Shown here: positions 45,667 through 54,010 of the stretch, in pieces
How the letters are laid out: the number at the start of each line of letters is the position of its first letter
Numbering within the stretch: position 1 is the first letter of the stretch
DNA from: Chryseobacterium sp. MEBOG06
GTDB lineage: Bacteria; Bacteroidota; Bacteroidia; Flavobacteriales; Weeksellaceae
DNA length: 64,000 nt
Reading direction: 5' to 3'
Assembly (NCBI RefSeq): GCF_021869765.1
Contig: NZ_CP084580.1
Coordinates: 310,001 to 374,000, forward strand
The notes under the pieces: model-generated
Seen by the model: only the letters and a program-made list of their open reading frames with translations
Databases searched by the model: none
What the model was told of the DNA's origin: nothing
Position numbers and translations under genes: made by a program

Positions 45667-46330
45667 TAAAGCCAATAACAAGAGTAAAGTCATTATACCC
45701 ATTGCTGTAATTGCTTTGCTTTTCCTGGGAATAGGAGTAGGGATGGGGTACTTTAAGAATAACCTTTATACGGTAATGAAAGTTCCTGATTTTGAACTCA
45801 CTGATCAGAACAGTAAAAAGATTACCAACAAAGATATGCTGGGAAAAGTATATCTGGTAGAATTTTTCTTTAGCAAATGCCCTACGATATGTCCTGTAAT
45901 GAATACCAATATGAAGGCCATTCAAAATCAGGTCAGCGATCCCAACTTTGGAATTATTTCCATAAGCATCGATCCGGAAAATGATACGCCCGCAGCTCTG
46001 AAAGAACATGCCCAAAGAATAGGAGCAAAGTCTCCCAACTGGCATTTTTTGACCGGAGACAGAACGTATATTGGTAATCTTGCTGAGCAATTTAATATCT
46101 ATGTGGGAGATAAAGAAGATGAAGGAGAGAGCCTGAATCACAGCGGGATGATAGCACTGGTAGATCAGGAAGGAAATATCAGATGCCGGTATAATAAAGA
46201 GAATATGCCGATTCTGTATTACTCAGGATTGAATTATGATGATCCGGAAGGTAAAAGCCCGAGGTTAAATGGGAAATATCACCCGGACAGAGAAATTCTG
46301 ATAGAAGATATTAAGAAATTACTGAAATAA
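45653..46330 (+). CDS. SCO1/SenC-family copper chaperone
   Basis: A 225-residue membrane-anchored thioredoxin-fold protein. The chosen start at 45653 gives an N-terminal anchor (VIIPIAVIALLFLGIGVGMG); an upstream frame start at 45599 adds 18 residues inside the YHS gene and is unlikely. The copper site is CPTIC (Cys76, Cys80) with the conserved His near residue 163 (SLNHSGM). SCO proteins deliver copper to the CuA site of cytochrome oxidase or act as thiol reductants in the periplasm. It overlaps the YHS gene by 14 bases. Confidence 0.92.
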   Translation: MPKNNKANNKSKVIIPIAVIALLFLGIGVGMGYFKNNLYTVMKVPDFELTDQNSKKITNKDMLGKVYLVEFFFSKCPTICPVMNTNMKAIQNQVSDPNFGIISISIDPENDTPAALKEHAQRIGAKSPNWHFLTGDRTYIGNLAEQFNIYVGDKEDEGESLNHSGMIALVDQEGNIRCRYNKENMPILYYSGLNYDDPEGKSPRLNGKYHPDREILIEDIKKLLK

Positions 46331-46456
46331 TAAGTTGAAAGATAACGTTATGAGCCAGGAAGAAGTCTGCGGTTGTTTTCCAGCCGGAATTACTTTATCC
46401 CGGAGAATTTATCTTTCATCCCAGAAAAATATTGTTTAACCATAAAACAAAACGTT

Positions 46457-47131
46457 ATGAAGATTATGAAAATAGCTGCTTTAAGTGCAGTTTTTGCCGC
46501 TCAGTTTACACTGGCACAATTCAAGCAGACCCCTCTGCCATATGCGTATAATGCGCTGGAAGGTTCTATCGATGCTCAGACGATGGAAATTCACTATTCA
46601 AAACATGGAGCTGCTTATACAGCTAATTTGAATAAGGCTATTGCAGGAACGCCACAGGAAAAACAGACTTTGGTTCAGATCCTGGCTGAAACTTCCAAGA
46701 TGACTCCTGCGGTAAGAAATAATGCAGGTGGGCACTACAACCATGAGCTTTTCTGGACAATGCTTACACCGGAGAAAAATACACAGCCTTCAGCAAAATT
46801 AGCAAAAGCAATCAATGATGCTTTTGGAAGTCTGGATGCTTTCAAAGAAAAAATGAGTAAAGCCGGAGCAGACCGTTTCGGTTCAGGATGGGCGTGGCTT
46901 TCTGTAGATAAAAACGGAAAACTTTTCGTTTCTTCAACCCCTAACCAGGATAACCCTATGATGGATATCGTAGAAGAAAAAGGAACTCCTATCCTTGGAA
47001 TTGACGTTTGGGAGCATGCTTATTACCTGAAATATCAGAATAAAAGAGCAGACTACCTTTCCGCAATCTGGAATGTGCTGAACTGGAAAGAAGTTAGCAA
47101 AAGATATGATGATGCTTTAAGCAAAAAGTAA
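46457..47131 (+). CDS. Exported iron/manganese superoxide dismutase
   Basis: A 224-residue superoxide dismutase with a signal peptide ([16 protein letters not shown]), so it acts outside the cytoplasm. The metal ligands are visible: [22 protein letters not shown], and [18 protein letters not shown]. The C-terminal part has GSGWAWL and the closing helix. The start at 46457 is chosen because it puts the signal at the N-terminus; an in-frame start 28 codons earlier is not supported. It lies among copper genes, so it may limit superoxide produced by copper in the periplasm. Confidence 0.92.
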   Translation: MKIMKIAALSAVFAAQFTLAQFKQTPLPYAYNALEGSIDAQTMEIHYSKHGAAYTANLNKAIAGTPQEKQTLVQILAETSKMTPAVRNNAGGHYNHELFWTMLTPEKNTQPSAKLAKAINDAFGSLDAFKEKMSKAGADRFGSGWAWLSVDKNGKLFVSSTPNQDNPMMDIVEEKGTPILGIDVWEHAYYLKYQNKRADYLSAIWNVLNWKEVSKRYDDALSKK

Positions 47132-47135
47132 CTTC

Positions 47136-47504
47136 ATGAAATTATTTTACGGCGTACTCTTTACTTTTTATATGGTGTTCAGACCTCTGATCCCCTTGGT
47201 AGAGTATGCCGTAAATTATGATTATATCGCAAAAGTTCTCTGTATCAATAAATCAAGGCCGGAAATACACTGTAATGGAAAATGTTACCTGAGTAAAGAA
47301 TTGGCAAAAAACAACGATTCAGAATCTTCACCTTTACAAAAAACAAAAAACTCAGGACAAAAAATACTTGACATATATATCCTGCCTGAAATTGCGGAAA
47401 TCTCTGCTGAAGAAAAATTTCCGGTTCTCAATTTCACTTTCCCCTATGAAGCAGTCTATTCCTTTCTGTTTCTGAAACACATTTTCAAACCACCGGTTTT
47501 TTAA
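47136..47504 (+). CDS. Small exported Cys-containing protein, paralogue of 44809-45171
   Basis: A 122-residue protein with an N-terminal hydrophobic segment and the shared block NYDYIAKVLC, then CNGKCYLSKELAK, and a C-terminus ending FKPPVF. It starts 4 bases after the superoxide dismutase stop. Its paralogue opens the same cluster, so the two bracket the YHS-SCO-Sod genes. Function unknown; a periplasmic metal or redox role is inferred from the conserved Cys and location. Confidence 0.75.
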   Translation: MKLFYGVLFTFYMVFRPLIPLVEYAVNYDYIAKVLCINKSRPEIHCNGKCYLSKELAKNNDSESSPLQKTKNSGQKILDIYILPEIAEISAEEKFPVLNFTFPYEAVYSFLFLKHIFKPPVF

Positions 47505-47766
47505 GTTACAACAATCATTTTTTAACCATAAAAGCCGCCAAAGAATGCTCTTAATAATCACAATTGTAAGACCATTACTTTATTAAAGGTAAAAGTCCGC
47601 ATAAGTTGAAAATCTCTGATTAAAAAACTTAAGTGTTCTTAGGATGCGCAAACTTATCACTTACAACTTAAGTGTAGAAAACGCTTGTGCCTTTTATGGT
47701 AAAAAGAATGTTTTTACATTCAAAAACAATCCATTCAAAAATTGTATTCAACTTAAAAAATCAACA

Positions 47767-48594
47767 ATGAAAATCTATAAATTTTTATCCTTATTCTTTA
47801 TTGCTTTTACTTTATTTACCCTTTCATCTTGTGGAAACAGAGATGATGATAATTCGCAGGATACCACTTCCGGAAGCCTCCAGATCAAATTTGAAAACGG
47901 ATTTAATAATTTAGGAGATATTATTTTAAACCAGACCGTACAGACCTCTTCTCAGGGACAGAAACATAACTTCTCAGCCTTAAAATATGTAATCAGCAAT
48001 ATTACGCTGATTGATGAGAACGGAAATGAATTTAAATACAATGAAAATAACCCTGATAAAGGGGCCTTTATCGTAGATCAGGCTGATGCAGTGGCCGGTA
48101 TTGTATACCTTAACCTTGATGGTGTTCCGAAAAATAATTATAAGAAAATAAGATTTGGTTTGGGTATCAGCCAGAAAGCTTACCTGCTGGGACAGGACGG
48201 GCAGGCTGAATTCTGGACCAGAGCTAAGCAGAAAGGAATGTCGTGGTCATGGGCTGCAGGATATGTTTTCGTAAAGCTGGAAGGGAAATATGGTTCCGGT
48301 TCTCCTTCACAGGAATTCATGAACCATACAGGAAATATGGGAAATACAGTGGCAAATGGTACTCCGGATCTTTACCGCGAAATTATCCTTAATCTTCCTA
48401 CAACTGCAAGAGTAACCGGGCAGATCAGACCTTCTGTTCATATTCTGGCAGACCTGAATCAGTTTTTAAGCGGAGATAAGGCTCTTGCACTCACATCAGC
48501 TAATGATATGATGATGGGATCCGGCCAGCATCTTGTAGATGTGACGAACAACCTTACCAAAATGTTTAAAGTAGATCACGTTCACAATGATTAA
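47767..48594 (+). CDS. MbnP-family copper-binding lipoprotein
   Basis: A 275-residue lipoprotein (lipobox LSSCGNRDDD, Cys22) from the ATG at 47767; a start 41 codons upstream would precede the signal and is rejected. The MbnP/CorA-like domain includes SLQIKFENGFN and the motif GMSWSWAAGYVFVKLEG with Trp160 and Trp162. In the methanotroph protein a Trp is oxidised to kynurenine by its partner MbnH and then takes part in copper binding. The MbnH-like diheme gene overlaps the end of this one by 8 bases, which strongly supports the pairing. The C-terminus ends in His-rich KVDHVHND. Confidence 0.85.
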   Translation: MKIYKFLSLFFIAFTLFTLSSCGNRDDDNSQDTTSGSLQIKFENGFNNLGDIILNQTVQTSSQGQKHNFSALKYVISNITLIDENGNEFKYNENNPDKGAFIVDQADAVAGIVYLNLDGVPKNNYKKIRFGLGISQKAYLLGQDGQAEFWTRAKQKGMSWSWAAGYVFVKLEGKYGSGSPSQEFMNHTGNMGNTVANGTPDLYREIILNLPTTARVTGQIRPSVHILADLNQFLSGDKALALTSANDMMMGSGQHLVDVTNNLTKMFKVDHVHND

Positions 48595-49636
48595 TTTTTT
48601 GATAAAGACTGTATTGGTTGTAGTGATCTTTCTTTTAAGCTGTATCTCCTGTTCCGATGAGGTAATGCAGCCTTTGGAAAAAGATGAAGCCTATAATCTG
48701 CAGTTTCCTGGATATTTCCCTGAAATGACTTTCGATAAATCGGCCAATCCCGCTACCAAAAACGGGGTTGAGCTGGGAAGAAAATTATTTTATGAAGGCA
48801 GGCTATCCAGAAACAATACGATTTCATGTGGTTTTTGCCATATCCAGGAAAATGCATTCACCCATCATGGGCATACCGTTAGCCATGGCGTAGATGATAG
48901 AATCGGAATCCGGAATGCACCACCTATTCAAAATATGGCTTTTTTGAAAAGATATATGTGGGATGGAGTAATTCATAATTTGAATGAACAGCCTATCAGC
49001 CCGATCACTGATGTGAATGAAATGGACAGTTCTATACCGGAAGCTATTTCAAAAATAAAAGGTGATCAGAAATATAAAAATCTTTTCAAAGCAGCTTACG
49101 GAGACGAAACTATTACAGGTGAAAGAATTTTAAAAGCATTATCACAGTTTATGGCTTCATTGATATCAGCCGATTCAAAATATGACAGATTCCGGCAGGG
49201 GAGGGAGCAGCTGACCTCAGAAGAATCCCAGGGGATGGCATTGTTCAGTCAGAAGTGTGCTTCCTGTCACAGTGGAGAACTGTTCACTGATGAAAGTTTC
49301 AGAAATACCGGAATGTATTATAATACTGAATTTAAAGATGCAGGGCGCTACCGTGTGACACTTGATCAGGTTGACTGGATGAAATTCAGGGTGCCAAGTT
49401 TAAGAAATGTAGAATATACTGCTCCTTATATGCATGACGGAAGATTTTACACCTTAGATGCAGTACTCAATTTCTATTCGGATCAGGTGGAAGATAATAC
49501 CAATCTGGACCCGCAGCTTAAGAAAAACGGACATATAGGAATTGCAATGAACAGCCAGGAAAAACAACGTATTGTCACCTTTCTGAAAACACTGTCTGAT
49601 AAAAATTTTATATCCAATCCAAAATTTGCAGAATAA
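48587..49636 (+). CDS. MbnH-like diheme c-type cytochrome (MauG/cytochrome c peroxidase family)
   Basis: A 349-residue periplasmic diheme protein with a lipoprotein-type signal (LLSCISCSD). The two heme-binding motifs are CGFCH at residues 81-85 and CASCH at 224-228. APYMHDGRF near residue 290 matches the MauG/CCP family's late conserved block. MbnH enzymes use heme to modify a Trp of MbnP into kynurenine; ordinary cytochrome c peroxidases reduce hydrogen peroxide. Overlap with the MbnP gene favours the first role. Confidence 0.85.
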   Translation: MINFLIKTVLVVVIFLLSCISCSDEVMQPLEKDEAYNLQFPGYFPEMTFDKSANPATKNGVELGRKLFYEGRLSRNNTISCGFCHIQENAFTHHGHTVSHGVDDRIGIRNAPPIQNMAFLKRYMWDGVIHNLNEQPISPITDVNEMDSSIPEAISKIKGDQKYKNLFKAAYGDETITGERILKALSQFMASLISADSKYDRFRQGREQLTSEESQGMALFSQKCASCHSGELFTDESFRNTGMYYNTEFKDAGRYRVTLDQVDWMKFRVPSLRNVEYTAPYMHDGRFYTLDAVLNFYSDQVEDNTNLDPQLKKNGHIGIAMNSQEKQRIVTFLKTLSDKNFISNPKFAE

Positions 49637-49648
49637 TTTAAAGAAAAT

Positions 49649-50596
49649 ATGAAGAAGATCATTATAATCATAAGCCTGGTTTTATTTAATCTCAGTCACG
49701 CTGGAACTATTATAGACAGTGCTTATATCTCTCAGAATTATCATAATAGAATAGAATTTGATGACGATTGTGATGCATGTGGTTGTGCCGCAGGAAACGG
49801 GTCATCCGGATTTGAGTCTTTATTGAATCCACAGTTTGTCGGGATTAAATACTTTGCTCAGCATTACAAAGCAAAAGAGAATTTATTTGTAAAAGATCTT
49901 ACTCAGGATCAGTATTTCAATACCCTTCAGCTATGGGGGAAAATTCCGGTGGCGAAAAAACTGAGCGTCTATGCAAGTCTGCCATTTCACTTTCATGAAA
50001 AAAAGACGATGCAGGGAGATATCAGAATCAATGGAATCGGAGATCTGAATCTGATGGGAATCTATCAGCTTATAAGTTCTAAAAATAATTTTCATCAGTT
50101 GAATGGAGGATTGGGAGTCAAAGTTCCTTTAGGGAAATTTGATGAAAAAGGAATATCAGGAGTCAATCCGAGTTTTCAGTTGGGAACAGGAAGCTGGGAT
50201 TATCAGGCAGCTTTGAATTATAAATTTCAAAAAAATAAAATAGCCGTACTGGTGAATACAGATTATACTATTAAGACGGAAAATAAAAAGAATTACCATT
50301 TTGGGAATCAGTGGAACTATGCGGCAACCGGGTTTTATCAGATTACAGGAAATGAAAAGACTAACTTTTCTGCGAAGACAGGATTTCAGGGAGAAGTATA
50401 TGCCCAAAACAAACAGTTTGGAGAAGGCTTACCCAATACTGCCGGAAGTGCACTGTATGGAAAACTGGGATTTGAAGCGTCTTATAGAAAGTTCAGCCTG
50501 GGAAGCGAAGTGATGCTTCCTGTATATAGCCACCTTGCAGGAGGGGATATTGAAGCCAGATCGCGTTTCAGTATTTTCCTGAACATCGGAATTTAA
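49649..50596 (+). CDS. Outer-membrane barrel protein with N-terminal Cys motif
   Basis: A 315-residue exported protein (signal ending NLSHA). Soon after the signal comes DDDCDACGCAAGNGSSG (about residues 38-54), a Cys/Asp cluster well suited to binding a metal. The rest is a beta-barrel with aromatic strands (FNTLQLWGKI, LSVYASLPFHFHEKKT) and a C-terminal Phe/Ile-rich strand (FSIFLNIGI). It follows MbnH by 12 bases in the same operon. It could be a copper exporter or importer of the outer membrane, or a docking site for MbnP. I know no named family for certain. Confidence 0.75.
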   Translation: MKKIIIIISLVLFNLSHAGTIIDSAYISQNYHNRIEFDDDCDACGCAAGNGSSGFESLLNPQFVGIKYFAQHYKAKENLFVKDLTQDQYFNTLQLWGKIPVAKKLSVYASLPFHFHEKKTMQGDIRINGIGDLNLMGIYQLISSKNNFHQLNGGLGVKVPLGKFDEKGISGVNPSFQLGTGSWDYQAALNYKFQKNKIAVLVNTDYTIKTENKKNYHFGNQWNYAATGFYQITGNEKTNFSAKTGFQGEVYAQNKQFGEGLPNTAGSALYGKLGFEASYRKFSLGSEVMLPVYSHLAGGDIEARSRFSIFLNIGI

Positions 50597-50653
50597 ATTC
50601 TGAATTGAACCTTAGAGAATTTTTATGGAATCTTCCATAAGAATATAAAAAGA

Positions 50654-50683
50654 AAACCGGTAAACTGAAAAGTCTGCCGGTTT
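50654..50683. terminator. Bidirectional terminator between convergent genes
   Basis: AAACCGG ... CCGGTTT with an inner ACT/AGT pair closing a GAAA loop. It sits between the barrel gene (plus) and the T9SS cargo gene (minus). Confidence 0.75.
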
Positions 50684-50694
50684 GTCTTTATCAT

Positions 50695-51483
50695 TTATTT
50701 AATAATAATTTTACGAGAGTAAGATTTTCCTTCCTTCGTCTGAAGTGTCATGATGTATATACCTCCAGGCTGTTTCGTTTCAAAAGTATTTGATTTCAAT
50801 TTGGAACGGAACACTTCTTTTCCTGAAGTATTCGTTAAGCTGACCTCTGAACCTTCTGCCGCAACATTTTTGTCAAGAGTAAACTGACCGTCCTGATTAT
50901 AGGCCATGAAGTTGATAAAAGGGTCTTTGTATTGGTAAGCGTAGTAAACCCTAAGCTCACCGCCTAAATTAAGAAGACCTGAATTTACATTGATTTTAAT
51001 ACGGTCAAAAGGAATATTCATCGTAAGTTCAATTTCTCCCTTGCTAGGATCCGTACCTCCAAGTTGCAGGATATTATTGTTAAGATTCTGGTAGTCGTTG
51101 TTGGATACGTCTCCGTTAAATGTTTCAATAGAAACTCCGCCAAGAACCTGTGCGGATAAAGGAGTTCCGTTCGATCCAATTCCAATAACAAGTTTATTTG
51201 TATTATTATTGATATTGCTGCTTGGGAAGATCAGGGTCTGTTCTGTTCTTGCCAATAACCCGATTGAAACCTGCAGTGTAGAATAATCATCCTCATTGCT
51301 TCCGATGGCATTGAGTGGATTCAGAACTCCACAACCTATACATACTCCGAATACCTGACTGGTTTGACTGCTTGCATAGATTTTGGTAATCTGAGCATAA
51401 GACATTGTGCTCATCAGAAATAAGAATAAAGCTGACATACCTGCTTTGAGTGCATGCTTTCTCACTAATAAATTGTTTTTCAT
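50695..51483 (-). CDS. T9SS-sorted exported protein, paralogue 1
   Basis: A 262-residue protein with a signal peptide (ALFLFLMSTMSYAQ) and a C-terminal type A T9SS sorting domain (GSEVSLTNTSGKEVFRSKLK to YSRKIIIK, about residues 200-262). Its middle part has a short Cys motif CIGCGVLNPLNAIGSNEDDY. The next gene at 51698-52471 has the same layout and about the same length, so this is a tandem duplication. The function of the mature domain is unknown; it should be secreted or held on the surface. Confidence 0.85.
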   Translation of the reverse strand: MKNNLLVRKHALKAGMSALFLFLMSTMSYAQITKIYASSQTSQVFGVCIGCGVLNPLNAIGSNEDDYSTLQVSIGLLARTEQTLIFPSSNINNNTNKLVIGIGSNGTPLSAQVLGGVSIETFNGDVSNNDYQNLNNNILQLGGTDPSKGEIELTMNIPFDRIKINVNSGLLNLGGELRVYYAYQYKDPFINFMAYNQDGQFTLDKNVAAEGSEVSLTNTSGKEVFRSKLKSNTFETKQPGGIYIMTLQTKEGKSYSRKIIIK

Positions 51484-51657
51484 ATGTTTAATTTTTGAGA
51501 TTTTAGTTTTAAGTAAAATTACATATAAAATAATTATGTTGGTTATTTTATTTCAATTTTTAGTGAAATTTAAACATTTGTATTATATAACGAATTATTG
51601 TTAATTTTTAATTAATATAAAAATCTTTTTTATCTCTTTGAAATGTACATAAAAAAA

Positions 51658-51683
51658 ACCGGCAGATTTTTTAATCAGCCGGT
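51658..51683 (-). terminator. Intrinsic terminator after paralogue 2
   Basis: ACCGGC-A-GATT/AATC-A-GCCGGT around a TTTT loop; on the minus strand a run of eight T follows. Confidence 0.85.
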
Positions 51684-51697
51684 CTTAAGGGTATCAT

Positions 51698-52471
51698 TTA
51701 TTTAACAATAATTTTACGTGAGTACATTTTTCCTTCTTTGGTTTTAACGGTCATGAAATAAACCCCTTCAGGCTGTTTAGAATCAAAAGTTTTTGATTTC
51801 AGCGTAGAACGGAATACTTCTTTTCCAGATGTATTGGTAAGAGCAACCTCAGAGCCTTCCAAAGGAACGTTTCCATCCAGAGTAACTTGTCCGCTCTGGC
51901 TGAATGCCATTATATTAATTAATGGATCCTGGTAAGCATAGTATATTCTGAACCCACCCCCAAGGCTGAGTACTCCGCCGGTCAATCCAATTCTGATTCC
52001 GTCATAAGGTTTATCCGGTTTAAATTCTACAATACCTCTGTTAGGTGTAGCTCCCAGCTTCAGAAGACTTACATCTATTGTTCTGCGGTCATCGTTGGAA
52101 GTTCCTCCGTTCATAGTTTCCAGCGTCACACCACTTAGTAATTGTACAGATAAAGGAATATTATCAGTTCCAATACCTACAACCAGTCTTGTGTCGGATC
52201 TCAGATCCGGAAAAAGTAAAGTTTGCTGAATTCCTCCTAAAAGTACAGTTCCCAATACCATTGTTGAATAATCGTCTTCATTACTTCCTACAGCATTGAG
52301 AGGGTTGTCTACACGGCATCCTAGGCATGCTACTCCAAATACACCCGAGCTTTGAGCGTGAGCATAAATTCTATTCTGTGCAAATGAAAGGGTAGTGGCA
52401 GAGAATAGAAATAAAGACATTAATCCTGCTTTAAAAGAGAATTGATTTCCCAAAGGTAAATTAAATTTCAT
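51698..52471 (-). CDS. T9SS-sorted exported protein, paralogue 2
   Basis: A 257-residue protein from the ATG at 52471; a start 11 codons upstream is less likely. Signal peptide ends TTLSFAQ. It shares with paralogue 1 the segment CLGCRVDNPLNAVGSNEDDY and the T9SS C-terminal domain (GSEVALTNTSGKEVFRSTLK ... YSRKIIVK). Each copy has its own terminator, and a gap of about 215 bases lies between them, so they are separate transcripts. Confidence 0.85.
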   Translation of the reverse strand: MKFNLPLGNQFSFKAGLMSLFLFSATTLSFAQNRIYAHAQSSGVFGVACLGCRVDNPLNAVGSNEDDYSTMVLGTVLLGGIQQTLLFPDLRSDTRLVVGIGTDNIPLSVQLLSGVTLETMNGGTSNDDRRTIDVSLLKLGATPNRGIVEFKPDKPYDGIRIGLTGGVLSLGGGFRIYYAYQDPLINIMAFSQSGQVTLDGNVPLEGSEVALTNTSGKEVFRSTLKSKTFDSKQPEGVYFMTVKTKEGKMYSRKIIVK

Positions 52472-52504
52472 GTTATTTATTTTTGAATGAATAGTTTTAT
52501 TCAA

Positions 52505-52820
52505 ATTTAGGCATTAAAAGGAAAAGTAGAAAATAATATTTCCATTTTTGGTGATTTTTTTAATAAATCCTTTGTTTATAGTTTATAAAGCTGATTGAGC
52601 AGAGGAAGTAGATAGGATCAGAATGGGAAGCTAAAGCAGGACTGGATTATATTTTCAGGCGTAAAAGTTGGGAAGAAATAGTCTACAATGAGAGAAGGTA
52701 GATTATTTTGAAGTAAAGAATTAATCGGATTATTTATATGAGTAAAATTTTTTCTATTCAGATTAGACAAGCTTTTTGCTTAGTCCCAGCTTTTGCGCCT
52801 GATCTATGGTAAACAAAAAA
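52505..52820. other. Intergenic stretch without a supported gene
   Basis: About 315 bases, AT-rich at the left. A 30-codon frame (IGSEWEAKAGLDYIFRRKSW) is visible near 52615-52705 but lacks a start and is too short to call. Nothing else stands out. Confidence 0.4.
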
Positions 52821-52844
52821 AAGAGACTTTCGAAAAAGTCTCTT
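52821..52844 (-). terminator. Terminator of the tRNA-Glu cluster
   Basis: Perfect 10-bp stem AAGAGACTTT/AAAGTCTCTT with CGAA loop; on the minus strand it ends in a T-run. Confidence 0.88.
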
Positions 52845-52847
52845 TTG

Positions 52848-52919
52848 TAGCCCGTAGGGGAATCGAACCCCTCTTACCAGAATGAAAATCTGAGGTCCTA
52901 ACCGATAGACGAACGGGCC
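52848..52919 (-). tRNA. tRNA-Glu (UUC), copy 1
   Basis: 72 bases on the minus strand. The anticodon arm is TCAGA-TTTTCAT-TCTGG with anticodon TTC at the centre; the T arm is AGGGG-TTCGATT-CCCCT. The acceptor stem has a G1-U72 wobble, and CCA is not encoded. Identical to copies 2 and 3. Confidence 0.95.
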
Positions 52920-52984
52920 CTCTATCTTCCATTACCGAAGTAATGTGTTAGTTTTGTTTTTATAAGTATCAACTCTTAATCTTG

Positions 52985-53056
52985 TAGCCCGTAGGGGAAT
53001 CGAACCCCTCTTACCAGAATGAAAATCTGAGGTCCTAACCGATAGACGAACGGGCC
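52985..53056 (-). tRNA. tRNA-Glu (UUC), copy 2
   Basis: Identical 72-base sequence to copy 1, 65 bases away; part of one cluster downstream of rpsT. Confidence 0.95.
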
Positions 53057-53100
53057 GGTTAGATTTTTTATTTAAATATAGCTTTTCTACTTTTTCTTTA

Positions 53101-53130
53101 AAAAACCACTGATGTTTTACAGTGGTTTTT
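53101..53130. terminator. Hairpin between tRNA-Glu copies 2 and 3
   Basis: Perfect 11-bp arms AAAAACCACTG/CAGTGGTTTTT around an 8-base loop. On the minus strand it could end transcription after copy 3, or serve as a processing signal in the cluster. Confidence 0.7.
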
Positions 53131-53141
53131 AAAGATTTAAG

Positions 53142-53213
53142 TAGCCCGTAGGGGAATCGAACCCCTCTTACCAGAATGAAAATCTGAGGTCCTAACCGAT
53201 AGACGAACGGGCC
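53142..53213 (-). tRNA. tRNA-Glu (UUC), copy 3
   Basis: Third identical copy. Its 5' end is 10 bases after the stop of rpsT on the same strand, so it is probably cut from a shared transcript. Confidence 0.95.
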
Positions 53214-53223
53214 AGCTATATTT

Positions 53224-53478
53224 TTACGCTAATTTATTAACGTGCTTTGTTAATTTGCTTTTCAAGTTAGCTGCTTTGTTTTTGTGGATAATATTTTTCT
53301 TAGCTAATTTATCCAATAAAGCGATAACTTTTGGCAACTGTTCTGTAGCAGCAGCTTTGTTCTCCTCATTTCTTAAGGTCTTCAATGCTGTTCTAGCAGT
53401 CTTGTGATAATATCTGTTACGAAGTCTTCTAGTTTCGTTTTGTCTAATTCTCTTTAGAGCTGATTTATGATTTGCCAT
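53224..53478 (-). CDS. rpsT: 30S ribosomal protein S20
   Basis: S20 binds 16S rRNA in the small ribosomal subunit. From the ATG at 53478 it is 84 residues, the usual size, beginning [18 protein letters not shown] and ending KHVNKLA, rich in Lys and Arg. An in-frame ATG 7 codons upstream exists but does not match the family N-terminus. Next gene on the strand is a tRNA-Glu. Confidence 0.96.
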   Translation of the reverse strand: MANHKSALKRIRQNETRRLRNRYYHKTARTALKTLRNEENKAAATEQLPKVIALLDKLAKKNIIHKNKAANLKSKLTKHVNKLA

Positions 53479-53544
53479 ATCGTTTAAATGTGAGTGCAAA
53501 ACTATAAACTTTTTCTTTAACTACCAAATTTATTTTGAAAATTT

Positions 53545-53865
53545 TTAATTTTCTTCTGAAAGGTACTTTCTAAGCTTATCTATTGCTTGTTCTATTTTTA
53601 AATTTTCCTGTTCTTTTTCTATTTTTTTGATCGTATTTCCAAGCATGATCAGTGCATTGTTCCATTCTCCAGTGGTATTGGTGAAAGTAAGTTCGTCTAT
53701 TGTTACTTCAAAAGCAACCCTTTCTCCAGTCCTGTAAAGTCTGAAACTTATTTTATCATCCCTGCCTGTAATCCCTTCTTCATTGATTTGTAAATCGTAA
53801 CTTTTTGGGTTAGAGTGGACTTTTTTAAAAAGCAATTTTGCTTCTTGTATTTTCAAATCCGGCAT
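53545..53865 (-). CDS. Hypothetical 106-residue cytoplasmic protein
   Basis: A small acidic protein, no signal or membrane segment. The N-terminal half has strands (SYDLQINEEGITGRDDKIS, RVAFEVTIDELTFTN) and the C-terminal half is a helix, possibly a short coiled coil (NTIKKIEKEQENLKIEQAID). It lies between a tRNA-Glu and rpsT in the same direction. No family recognised. Confidence 0.7.
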   Translation of the reverse strand: MPDLKIQEAKLLFKKVHSNPKSYDLQINEEGITGRDDKISFRLYRTGERVAFEVTIDELTFTNTTGEWNNALIMLGNTIKKIEKEQENLKIEQAIDKLRKYLSEEN

Positions 53866-53879
53866 GATATCAAATTTTG

Positions 53880-53951
53880 TAGCCTATAGGGGAATCGAAC
53901 CCCTGTTGCAAGAATGAAAATCTTGAGTCCTTACCACTAGACGAATAGGCC
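53880..53951 (-). tRNA. tRNA-Glu (UUC), divergent copy
   Basis: 72 bases on the minus strand. The anticodon arm is CAAGA-TTTTCAT-TCTTG with the same anticodon TTC, but arm sequences differ from the three identical copies (acceptor GGCCTAT/ATAGGCT, also with G1-U72). Confidence 0.93.
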
Positions 53952-54010
53952 AAATTTTGAGGTTGCAAAAGTAATAATTAACTTTTAAACCTCAAAATTA
54001 TTCTTTTAAA

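Noticed and set aside
47628..47675. Direct repeat AACTTAAGTG upstream of the MbnP gene
   Set aside because: Two 10-base copies in an AT-rich region; too short to support an operator without further copies.
47644..47766. Longer start for the MbnP protein
   Set aside because: The extra 41 residues lie before a clear lipoprotein signal; the ATG at 47767 is preferred.
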